Shown in pieces: positions 46,001 through 56,461 of a DNA stretch of 64,000 nucleotides. The translations under genes were made by a program, and so were the position numbers. The notes beneath the pieces are model-generated. The model was not told the origin of the DNA. It was given only the letters and a program-made list of their open reading frames with translations, and ran no database searches. The stretch's first letter is position 1, and the number at the start of each line of letters is the position of its first letter. The DNA is from Pseudoneurospora amorphoporcata (lineage: Eukaryota > Ascomycota > Sordariomycetes > Sordariales > Sordariaceae), in NCBI GenBank assembly GCA_033297205.1, contig MU859189.1, positions 36,468 through 100,467 on the forward strand, given 5' to 3'.

Positions 46001-49000
46001 CAAGATACCGTATGCGCCGCAAGGTGATCTGAGGAACAGGCTGCAGGAGGCTGAACATGTGTGCGTATGCCGGCACCGCGGTTACGCCAGGAACCCGTCA
46101 GGCTCGTGTACGCCCTGACGGACAAATGCTTTTCGGTCAATCGCTTCCTGTCCGAATAGGGAGCCACGACCAACCAACCTTATCTTGTATCTGCCTGTTC
46201 GAGGCTGTAAGTAGCAAGGGACAGTGTTGGATTGGGCATTGATGGTATCGTCGAGATAGGTATCTTCCCTGCTGACTGAAGTCCCGTGCACACATGATAT
46301 CGCACATCTGGCCAAGCCAGCCAACAATCGGTGTGCGGTGTGGTCGTGGTGTTGGTCTGGACCTGCTACAACTGACCCATGAGCAAGATCTGGGAAACAG
46401 TGCCAATCGGGCTTGAGTTATCTTTCTTGCCGAGAAAGCGTGTCGCTGTGGCGGACAAGTGGAAGAGGATTGTTGTCTTGTGGAAAGGATGGACCATGCC
46501 CCTGGTTGGCGACAACTCGACCTGTATCAGACAATCCCCACCACTCCGCGGCTTTGGGAATTAGGACACCTCGAGAAGTGATCCAAACAGGCAAGGTGCC
46601 ATTCACCCGGGTAAGGTAAGTAAGTCTACTAGAGGAAGACTTTCCCTCTCTGATCTAGCAGGATGCTTCATGATATCAAAGTTATGGAGAGTATGGCCAG
46701 TAAAGCACCCAAGACATACTTTATCTACGCCTGTGATGAATTGTTTGGAAGGTGGTCGGTAACATCCGAGAGACAGGCATTGCGGGTTCTATTTTAATCC
46801 ATGTCATCGTATTGAGGTTGGGCCGCGACAACGACGTCAGCTATAAGCCGCTCCGATATCATACCTACCTTATATGAGCATGAGGACTCGTATGATATAC
46901 CTATCAATGCAGATAAAACGTGCAACAAAGGGCGAAATAAAGGTCAAGTTCGGTTGAGATGATTTCCGGCACTCGATGACCCGTCAACTACACATTGCAT
47001 GAGTACGGTCTGCTTTGGAGCAGACTCCCTTGGGCCTGACATCCCAACACGACGGTTCGACGCAACATCAATGCAGCACCAGCAGAGGAGCTAACGGAAA
47101 AGTAAACCCACGTTCTTGGGGAAACACACTTCCTTCGAACAGAATGACCAGGTTTACACCATCATCGATCGGGTCCCACGCAAGCCACGGTCATGCATGT
47201 CCATGTCCCAAAGAGCCACGATGTTGAAAGCTGGAGGACGAAGGCGGGTGCCACTATTGACTTCTACTGCCAGAATAGGTAGGAATGGGGCGCGCACAAC
47301 AAGCCATCCAAAGCCAACCACAGAGCGTGGTAAGGCAAGGAAAAGAAGCCTTCTGCAGTCGTTCACTCGGCGCTGACCGAGAAAGCAGCATTTACCCCAT
47401 CGATAGTCCAGCGTCCCGGTAATGGCGTATGTGTGCTGCGTTCTTGGCAGACCGGTTGTTCGCTATCGATGCTGAATACCTCGATCTGGAATTTCAACCC
47501 TGTCGTCGCATCGAGGCCGCATCGCACGCGCGCGAAGTGGGGTTGTGCTGAAGCCTCGGTGATAGGTTTGATGGTACATGGGCTGCTACGGTATGTAGCA
47601 CGATTACTAGTCTACTTGGGGGTTCCTTTGAAGAGGGGTCACTGATTACACTCGTCACTGATAGGAACCTCGGTGAGGGGGGAAATTACACGCATCATGG
47701 CCAATGATGAAGGAAGCAATACTTTGGACGCCGTGGCGGCTCGATCATATGGCGAATGCTGCTTTCCTTTGGCGCGCCGCCTATCAAGTGCGGCTGGAAG
47801 GGGGAAGAAAGAACACGACGAGGCTCCCTCGTAAGCTCTCACAGGTACACTCAGACACAAGGCACAAACGCCGGAGGAATGAGCTTGTGTTCTTCATGCC
47901 CTGCCAAGAGGCGACACTTGTGTCTCGGGAACGCTTCAAAGGGGAACCAATGACGCCTCGGGGCTCCTCCCGTCTTCTTGTGCCTGTGTGTATGTGCCGT
48001 TCAGGAAAATTCCTGAGGGTGTGGTCTGAGTTGTCCATTCCACCACAGTCCGTGTGGTAGAAAGGGGACCCTGTCAGTTCCCTTGTCACACGATTCCATG
48101 CCTAACCTCTACTTACACGCATTTGAGCAGCAACACATCCTTCTCGCTTCTCTGCGGCTGACATGGCGTTAGGGTCCATATGAATCTCTACACGCTGAAT
48201 GGCACCGTGGAACCCCAAACCCATGGACCTATAACTCGGAGATGGTTATGACCAAGGTTACTTACGTCCTTGTTTAGATGTGCAGTACGTGCATCTGGTC
48301 CATCATCATCGTTCTCCCAAGCTCACAGTCAATCATGTTGCGCCGCGCCCTCCTAAGCGGTGGTTTGGATACATTAATTGACCAACCGTTGAATACGAGA
48401 AGGGATGGGGGACAGCAAGAAAGTCGTTTCCCCGCGCCGCCCAGCATTTTGTCGGCGTCCACCCCATTATGCGGCGCTCTGCTTCTTTGCTAGCTCTGCG
48501 TTGGACTCGCAGAGTGTACATACCGCAACACTCTCGCAGCTTGACTTGTTCTCGACGATGCTGGGGGGTTGTTGATAAGCAGCTTATCACCAAACCCGTG
48601 TAACGGCAAGGAAAAGAAGGAATGGGCACTGTCGATTGCAATTGGAGGTTATCTGCTTTACCTACTGCAAAGGATGTCGCAGAAAACCAAAATCTTACCT
48701 CACGCCAAGAAGCCTGCTTTGAGGCCAACGAGTTTCAACTAACACGCCTTTTAAACCCCGACTGTTCTACACTACTGCGTGGAACAGAAGACAAATATTT
48801 GAGCCCTTTTGTTTAATGCACAGGTCTTTCTCATTCGGTGTTATGGTCGACTGCAGTGTGGTGGATTAGGTATTCGAGGTTTTGGTGAGGTTTGGTAGGC
48901 CTCTCTCTCACCAAGTTACGCTACACTAGAGACAAGCCAAGCCCTAGAGCACGGAAGAGTCTCAGACTTTCTCGGCATGGTTACCTTCTGAATGGATCCA

Positions 49001-50210
49001 GCGAGCTGGAAATAGTGTCAGGCAAGGGGGGCCACACGGTATTGTGTGCGAAGGATCGCCGGCGGCCCTGTACAGGTACCTCCACCCTATCACCTTGTTG
49101 CTGAGGTTACTTCAACTCTCTTGGGTACAGCTTTATCATTCTCACCAACCATCTTGTCCGCTTCTTTGGTCCGATACCAACCAACCCCGCCAGGCGTGCA
49201 GCCAGGGAGATGCGGCTTCTCTTCCACTGATTCGATTCCCAGGGACTCGTTCAATGCGTTGGCGTATCCATCTTTTCAAGGCAATGGATGATGGTAAGCC
49301 GGCCCCGCCCAGACAAGGCCAGGCAGGCTTTCTCGGCACGCAGGGCGAACCCAGCAAAAAAAAAAAAAAAAAAAAAAGGTAAGTTGTCGATGGCACACTT
49401 TTTAGCATCCACACAGTCTCAATCCCTTCCGGGAGCGGGAGATGGGAACCCAAAGTGGTGGCCGGTGGGTGTGGTGAGCCCCCGCGTGGCTGACCACGGC
49501 GTTGTGGTTGTTTTGTTGTGTTGCTGTGTTGTTGCTCCTTGCTGCAGCTTCTCGCTTCGTGCTTCTCCTTCTGCTTCTTTCGTTCGTTCCATTCCCAATG
49601 CCCAGTCATCGTAAAGTCGTACCATGTAGGTACTCATCGGTGTCATGGTGTTCCCACGGGGGGGAAACCAGCCAAAATGTCTGGCTGCTCGGATGTGGAA
49701 TATGAGCCCTTGTAAGCTGCAGCTATCTGTTTCCGGGTTCGTGACCGGTCAGAGCTGTAGCTGATAGGGACTAGCGGGGGATCTCCAGGCCATTGACCTT
49801 TGAAATGTCAGCTAATGTACGTACTATGTACTTCGCCAGCTTGATGTAAGTTTACCCCTGGCTTCTCTACTTCCCGGGGTCACTCACTTTTCTTCTCCAC
49901 CTCCACTTCTTTGTACAGCCGAGATCCAGCAGGTCGGATATATAACCTCCCGCACCAACCCGCCTTTTTCTATCCCTGTTTAATCAATAATTCTCTTCTA
50001 GTTACTTGTCTATATATCTACCCTCCCGCCCTCAACCTGGCATTTACCTATTTTCGGCCTTTTCATCTGACCAACTAGATAAGCGAAGACACCTACCCAT
50101 CTATTACGCTACCAGTCTCACCAGCATCTTGGGGGGAGCCGAACGGCAACACTTCATATATACCTTTGCGGTATCATCTAAGGTGCCGCTTAGACACCTG
50201 ACGGCCCACC
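43010..50210. other. 7.2-kb region with no supported gene
   Basis: This is the largest gap in the window. Base composition is near average, not the extreme AT of RIP-mutated repeats. All ORFs are under 155 codons, overlap on both strands and lack recognisable domains. The part nearest psy2 (43140-44400) is probably its promoter and leader. The last 400 bp (49800-50210), with TATATATC near 50010 and CT-rich sequence, are the promoter of the next gene. The middle (44400-49700) is unexplained. No tRNA, 5S rRNA or transposon signature was seen. Confidence 0.5.
49356..49377. repeat. Homopolymer A22 tract
   Basis: Twenty-two A on the plus strand in the gene-poor region, about 830 bp upstream of the next start codon. 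Confidence 0.95.
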
Positions 50211-51686
50211 ATGTCGGTCTTCTCTCTGATCAAACGGAGCCGGCAAGCAGCAAAGGAACAGAACGCCAAGAAGGCCGAAAAAGACAAGGCAGAGGCCAAG
50301 GTCCCATACAAGCACGTACCCAAGCATGCCGCCGTTGATGCTCTCATGGGCGGGCCCACGGGCTGGAAGGAGGCCGATCGCCTCAGGATCATGGAGGAAA
50401 ACCGAAGGAGGAATGCAATGACAGCAAACGGCATGGACATGCCGAGCGGGCTTTCAACTCCAGTTCACGCCGGCGTCTTTACTCGCGCCAACAGCAGTCT
50501 CACACATGTCTCATACAGCACCCCCAGCGGCTACGCCACACCCGTCCCTCACATTCCCCGAGCATACAGCTACCACGGCCCGACCCCCGGGTGGAGCCAT
50601 CATGGCGGTGAGATCAGCTACCTTTCGATCGACATGGCTGGAGTTGCCAGCGGTGGAACATCGATAAAGGGGAAAGAGAAGGAAGTACGTCGTCCTACTC
50701 TCGACTCCGGCCAGACCAGCAGATCATCAAGCAGGTTTTCAACAGCCGGTGGACGATTTACCTTTGAGGGCGGGTCCGGATCTGCCTCTCGAACAAGGGA
50801 CGGCTCAAGTTCCCCCGTCCAAAGCTCCAGCAACTTCAGCAGCTCGGAAGACGACTTGGAGATCAAGCCCGTGAAGCAATACACCAGCGCAGTGATAACC
50901 TCAAGTCCGCTCTCGGGCGTATCGAGTCGACCGGCAAGCGACACCGACTCTGTCCACCGTCTTCACCCCGGCCATGCCCGAAACATGTCAAACTCATCAT
51001 ACAAACAAGCAGGACGATCCTCGTCGCCCAGACAATCACCCTCGAGGAGCAGCCCGACCAGGGCAAGAGGAGATTCAAGCAACAGCAGCGCCTCACTGAT
51101 CGCCGCCGGCATCCCGCCCGTCCCAGCAATCCCTCCCATGCAATTCGGCAGCAATCTCGGCCTTTCCACTTCATCCTCCGGCTCCAACAACAGCTCCGGG
51201 AGTAACAACTTCTCCTCGCACAGGAGCTCGCACTCCATCCCACCGTCTGTGGTGGTAGAAGAAGACGCCTCCGAGCTCTCAGAAGACTCCGCCGGCACCG
51301 GCACCTCCACTCCCCCCATCGGCACCGCTGTCTCAACAGTGCCCACAACACGCGCCACCAAGCGGTCGAACTCACCAAAGACCGCCCACCTCGCCGAGCT
51401 AGAACCGATCCAATCCAACGTCGTATCAAAAAACAGCACTGACTCGCCATACAAGAAGTATCCCAGCCAAAAGGAACGGTCGTTTATCGCTACCACCGCT
51501 CTACCAACCTCGTTCGACGAAGCGAGCTTGGCGGTTCCCGCGCAACAATTGGTGACGACGCTTCCTCCGCAACAAGGGAAGTTGGGGAAACGGCCGAAGA
51601 GCAAGGAGGAGGAGAAGGAAACTAAGGTGCCAAAGAAGAGTCGATGGAGCTTTATGAGTAGTCGGAGGACGGTTGTTGCTGTATAA
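50211..51686 (+). CDS. Conserved fungal protein of unknown function, Ser-rich
   Basis: Single exon, 491 aa, ATG in good context (CCACCATGT). The first 70 residues form a charged, well-ordered block (MSVFSLIKRSRQAAKEQNAK... VPYKHVPKHAAVDAL... GWKEADRLRIMEENRRRNAM) of the kind I recognise in many Pezizomycotina proteins without an assigned function. The rest is low-complexity Ser/Thr/Pro/Asn sequence with many possible phosphosites (RSSSPRQSPSRSSPTRA) and a basic C-terminal end (RPKSKEEEKETKVPKKSRWSF). No catalytic motif, signal peptide or membrane helix is visible. It could be a signalling or cytoskeletal scaffold, but nothing in the sequence decides this. Confidence 0.85.
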   Translation: MSVFSLIKRSRQAAKEQNAKKAEKDKAEAKVPYKHVPKHAAVDALMGGPTGWKEADRLRIMEENRRRNAMTANGMDMPSGLSTPVHAGVFTRANSSLTHVSYSTPSGYATPVPHIPRAYSYHGPTPGWSHHGGEISYLSIDMAGVASGGTSIKGKEKEVRRPTLDSGQTSRSSSRFSTAGGRFTFEGGSGSASRTRDGSSSPVQSSSNFSSSEDDLEIKPVKQYTSAVITSSPLSGVSSRPASDTDSVHRLHPGHARNMSNSSYKQAGRSSSPRQSPSRSSPTRARGDSSNSSASLIAAGIPPVPAIPPMQFGSNLGLSTSSSGSNNSSGSNNFSSHRSSHSIPPSVVVEEDASELSEDSAGTGTSTPPIGTAVSTVPTTRATKRSNSPKTAHLAELEPIQSNVVSKNSTDSPYKKYPSQKERSFIATTALPTSFDEASLAVPAQQLVTTLPPQQGKLGKRPKSKEEEKETKVPKKSRWSFMSSRRTVVAV

Positions 51687-51856
51687 CAGCGTACACTCGT
51701 TTTCTTGATGGTTATGATTGTCGTGGCTTAAACACAAGCGAAGCGCTCCTTTACAACCTTTTCTTTTTTATTTGCGTATTTGGGACAAAACGGGCGCCAG
51801 GAGTTATCACGAAGGTCCTAGGAGGCATTTTTAAAATCGGTTTCATTTCATTCAGC

Positions 51857-51881
51857 TTTTTTTTTTTTTTTTTTTTTTTTT
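51857..51881. repeat. Homopolymer T25 tract
   Basis: Twenty-five T on the plus strand, about 170 bp past the stop codon of the preceding gene. Confidence 0.95.
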
Positions 51882-53056
51882 CCTCCCGGTATATCGCATC
51901 TCTTCGATGGATGATGAATGATGGATAGGTAATTCTGCAATTTGGGACACGGAAAGTTGGCATCAATTGCAACGTGGATGGACATGGACATCAATGACTA
52001 CATTTTTCTTGTTTCTGTTTTTGAGAGTATATCATCAACATTTCGACCACACTAGAGTCTGAACTTTACGACTTTTCAACACGACGGAAAATACCACCAA
52101 TGCTTTGCGATGCTTAATCTGACAATTTGTATCTCTGATGTGGCAGCCTGTTGTCTCAATTCACATGTGGATGAGAAATATTGGTGGTGGCTTTTTGCAC
52201 CTGAACCAAAGATTGAGGCCTAGATTACAGCATGAGACACAATGATCAGTACATGAGGGTCGTCTCACAAAGAAATACAAACCAAACATGGTTTTCCTGT
52301 AAGTTCTAAGCGGAGTCTTCCATCCATCCATCCATTCCTCGGTTGACCCCGTGGTCGTACCAGCACAAGGTGCCCCCGTCCGTGGGGAACCGAAAAGGAA
52401 AACCTTGAGGTACATGCGTCCGCAATCCTCTTGCTGGAAATTCTACGGATATCTTGCACGGTAACCGCATTAATGTATCGCAAGACTCAGCTACGACATT
52501 TTACGATGGCTTGCTATAGGTTTCATCCGTACCAGGCCATTTTACACGGGCGTGACAGTCGCCTCGTGGGTTCCTAGCATCGAAAGTTCCCTTTAGCTAG
52601 CGCCCCCTGGCGATGATCATATCGTATTCGGATCAATTCCCAATGTGTACACTCGGATTTGAAAACCAACCACATCCAATTGATGGGGAGGGGATGGACG
52701 GCAAGACTGAATGCGGGAGCGCAAGCGGGAGACGCCAGCTTTCAAGCTAGTGTATACGGTTCGGCTCGTTCTTGTCTTTGACTCCAAGAGGTGGAATGAA
52801 TGATAGGTGGTGGCAAGTATTCTACTTTATTGGAGTGAGTGCGTTGTGGGTGGTGTGGTTTTCTTTTTGTCAGCTTTCAAATGACAAGCGGGATAGATTG
52901 GATGCCAAGCTTCAAGGCATCAATAAGCGGCATGAATCAGTCCGATTGCATTTCTCCTGATTCTGCAACGAGTCCCGGCGAGATCGTTTGATGTTTGGAA
53001 GTCTACTATGAGGCATGTACAGATACATACCTAGTATACAAAGTTTTGACTTTCTG

Positions 53057-53086
<30 letters not shown>
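53057..53086. repeat. Homopolymer A30 tract
   Basis: Thirty A on the plus strand in the spacer before alg5. Confidence 0.95.
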
Positions 53087-53088
<2 letters not shown>

Positions 53089-54221
53089 TCTTCCCCGTCT
53101 TCCCCTCCAGTTGTCATCCTGAAACCCTCCCTTTCTCCGTCTGTGTGTTTTGTTTCTCGCTTGATGAACAAATCATCGATAAACCCGGATACGTGCTGTT
53201 CAGATTTCTCTCAGGTTTCACTTTTCATCAATGCAAAATTCGCATTGACCTGGGGAACCTGCGATGGTGGTCCATAAGTCTCGCTAGGTCCTAATGCTAC
53301 CTCTTCGTTCCGCATTACCCAGAAAGGGAAAAGGCGTGATCTGACAATGCTCTTGTGTTTTTCATGCGGCGGCCGACGCCAGAGGCTCTACGGAGACAAT
53401 AGTGGTCTGGACCCTGGCGGGTGGCCGTTGCTACAGCTCAGCTGAAACGAACCCCAGGACGGACGGCGCCTATTTGACCGCATTGGTCTGGAGGGGTTCT
53501 CTCGTTTTTTGACCTGTTAAGATGCAGACTTTTTTGGGTGTTGTCTGGATCTCGGAATGTATACTGCTGTCTACCGACAACTCTGCAATGCCGAATCAAT
53601 GGCTGAATGACAGCACTGCTGTCACCGGTGTGAATCCTATTGCATTCACAGTTCTCGGGACCCGAGGCTCATAGCCACATCACCCGATCCCTCTGGCGGG
53701 TAGATGCTGACGATGGAATGTACGAATGACGTTGGTGACTCCGGCCGATTGGTTCAGCTAATATCCCAAGGCTTCTATGGGAATGACAACCACGGTCACG
53801 GTGTCTCGTACAAGTTTGGAAGAATGGAAAGTCAACAGATCGACAGGGGCACTGGAGGGGCAAAAATACCATTGGTCAGCCTTGTCAGCCACGGGCCCAC
53901 TTCCCCAATTGGAGACCAGGCCACCAGGGAGAATAATCTCCACCGACACCGTGGCATTGACTGTGATGCTATCATCATCACCATCGCCAACCATCCAGGC
54001 GCAATCGCCTGTTCTTTGTTTACCTTTCCCACTTTCCACTTCGATAGCAATTGACCACTTTACAGGTCCGACCTACCACCCGATGCCTTTTTGAAGCCTG
54101 TTGTCTTTTGCGGTCTAGCTGCCGCCTTCCTCCTTTCGTTTGTCCTGTCCTGTCCTGGCGCAATTCCAAATTCCCTGATCCCGTCGTCACATAGGGGGTG
54201 CCCTTGTTTCGCGCGTGAGAG

Positions 54222-55646
54222 ATGGCGCCCTCTTCTTCCACCATCTCCAACAACATCGTCGGCGCGCCATTGCAGCTGGTCTGGTTTCTCTATGACGTCG
54301 CCGCCGAGACCCCGACTGCTATTCTGTTCCTAATCTTCGTGTCGCTCGTTGGACTTGCTTTCGGACTTGTATGGAACCCCCCTCTCTCTTTCTTGGTTGC
54401 CCCTTTCACAATGCTTATGCAAGACACTGACACTGCTTTCCGCGCATAGATATACATCGTCCTGCATGTAGTCGCGCCCAAGCCTCGCCTCCCGTACCCG
54501 TCCGAAAAAACCTACATCACCACCAACCCCGATGGCACCATCAGCAAGCCCCGACCGCTGCCCTGCTGGTACGACCGCTGGCACGCCGAAAGCCGTCTGA
54601 AGGAAGGACAATCCTCCTCCTCCTCGTCAAATGCCCAACAGTCCTACCCTACCATCCCCGCCGGCTTTCCCGTCCCCGATTTCGGCACGGTCGAGCCCGC
54701 CGAAGTCGAGATCAGCGTCGTCATCCCCGCCTACAACGAAGCCGGCCGGCTCATCCCGACCCTCGAAGAAATGATCGCCTACCTCGACGAGAACTTTGGC
54801 CGGCCCGTCACTTCTGGTACCGGCACCAACTCCCGCCCAACCTCCAAAGGAACCGGCACCCCCAAACCGCATCGCAACGTCTTCAAAGACGCCTCCGCCC
54901 ACAAGCGCAAAAATCCGCCCACAGGCTACGAGATCTTGCTGATAAACGACGGCAGCACCGACGCCACCGTCTCCATCGCCCTCGACTTCGCCCGCCGCCA
55001 CCAGTTGCACGACATCCTGCGCATCATCACGCTCGAAAAGAACCGCGGCAAGGGCGGCGGCGTCACCCACGGCCTCCGCCACGTGCGCGGCGAGTACGCC
55101 GTCTTCGCGGACGCGGACGGGGCCTCGCGCTTCTCGGACCTGGGAAAACTAATCGAAGGGTGCGAGGACGTAGTCGACGGATCGAACCGGGGTGTGGCCA
55201 TCGGCAGCCGGGCGCACCTGGTGGGGAGCGAAGCGGTGGTGAAACGCTCAGCGATCCGCAACTTCCTGATGCGCTCCTTCCACTTTGTGCTTATGATCCT
55301 GACGCCGCCCGCCACAAGCAGGATCAGGGATACGCAATGCGGGTTTAAGTTGTTCAGCAGAGCGGCGCTGCCGCATATCGTCCCTTACATGCATACGGAG
55401 GGGTGGATTTTCGATATCGAAATGTTGATGCTTGCCGAGTCGGCGCCGGCTACCCCTGTTCTGGCGAGCGATGGGAGCGTCATTGGCACGAGCTATGGGA
55501 TTAAAGTCGCGGAGGTGCCCGTTGCGTGGCATGAGGTGGATGGTAGCAAGATGAATCTGGTCAAGGATAGCGTCAAGATGGCGATTGGGTTGGCGGTTTT
55601 GAGGGCTAGTTGGATGTTGGGGGTTTATAGGAGGCGGTTGGCTTGA
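54222..55646 (+). CDS. alg5: Dolichyl-phosphate beta-glucosyltransferase (ALG5)
   Basis: Exons 54222-54368 and 54450-55646 give 447 aa; the intron (GTATGG to GCATAG) is phase 0, GLAFGL to IYIVLHVV. ALG5 moves glucose from UDP-Glc to dolichyl phosphate on the cytosolic face of the ER, supplying the donor for the last steps of the N-glycan precursor. One N-terminal membrane helix (about 32-60) spans the intron. The GT2 catalytic domain follows: ISVVIPAYNEAGRL, LLINDGSTDAT, EKNRGKGGGVTHGL, FADADGASRF (DxD), RDTQCGFKLFSR and TEGWIFDIEML. An insert of about 30 low-complexity residues (TSGTGTNSRPTSKGTGTPK) breaks the fold after the first motif. The C-terminus ends in a hydrophobic/basic helix. Function is confident from the full motif set. 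Confidence 0.95.
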
Positions 55647-56461
55647 TTTCGCCCGTCATGATATTAAGGAGTTTGGCCATTTGAGCGGCGTTGTTTTCCT
55701 TTTCTATCTTGAGAGCTTATATAAATATGATATTGGTTTTCTACAACCAGATACTTCAGTCGTTTGATTATTCACCCCAATGCGCTCTCTTCCATGAGCT
55801 AGCGGCTATAAAATACCAACACATACGCATATGCTGCTAAATCGCATTGCACGCTCTTCTCTTTCCCTCCATTTTCCCCCTTTCTTCTTGCTTATTTAAT
55901 TAACACGGGATCTGTTTTTGTGGCAACCATTTCAGATATGCTATGATAGGTAGCCGACCCCTTTCCCTTTTCCCTTGATGGATATAGATATATATCATCC
56001 TCCATTTTTCTTTTCGTGAGAATTACCAGTCTTGTGTAAAGAAAAGAACAGCAGAAAGGAATAACAAGATTCAACCGCCTACCCGCCTACCCGTCCTGTG
56101 CTCTACCCATTGCTGCCCGTCGCATACTATCTATCCATAAGCATTCCTTGATTATAACATGTAGTCAATGTAGGTAACGCTTATTCTACGTAATCGAACA
56201 CTAATTCGCTTTTGACGATAACGGAAAACACAGTATAGCGAGAGAAAGATGTTCGAGTCACGTTTTTCACAACTTTGCTTCTAGCTCTTAAGTTTTTATC
56301 CCTTTCTGTCCCTTAGATCAAGATTCAGAAGACAAGGGAATATCCACCCACCACAACCACCTGAGCAGATAGTAACCGTACCCAAAACAAATGAGAACAC
56401 ACATCTTAAAGTGAAACGACAAGAGGGAAAGAAGGAGGAAAAGCACGTCCTCCCCGGAAGT
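55647..56461. other. Convergent 3' intergenic region (alg5 / PAS gene)
   Basis: 815 bp, AT-rich, holding two 3' UTRs. Nothing else recognised. Confidence 0.6.

Larger units (their letters stand above)
51687..54221. other. Intergenic region before alg5
   Basis: 2.5 kb with no supported gene. It contains T25 (51857-51881) and A30 (53057-53086) tracts, and probably the terminator of the preceding gene and the alg5 promoter. A 116-codon ORF at 53704-54054 looks like leader noise. Confidence 0.55.
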
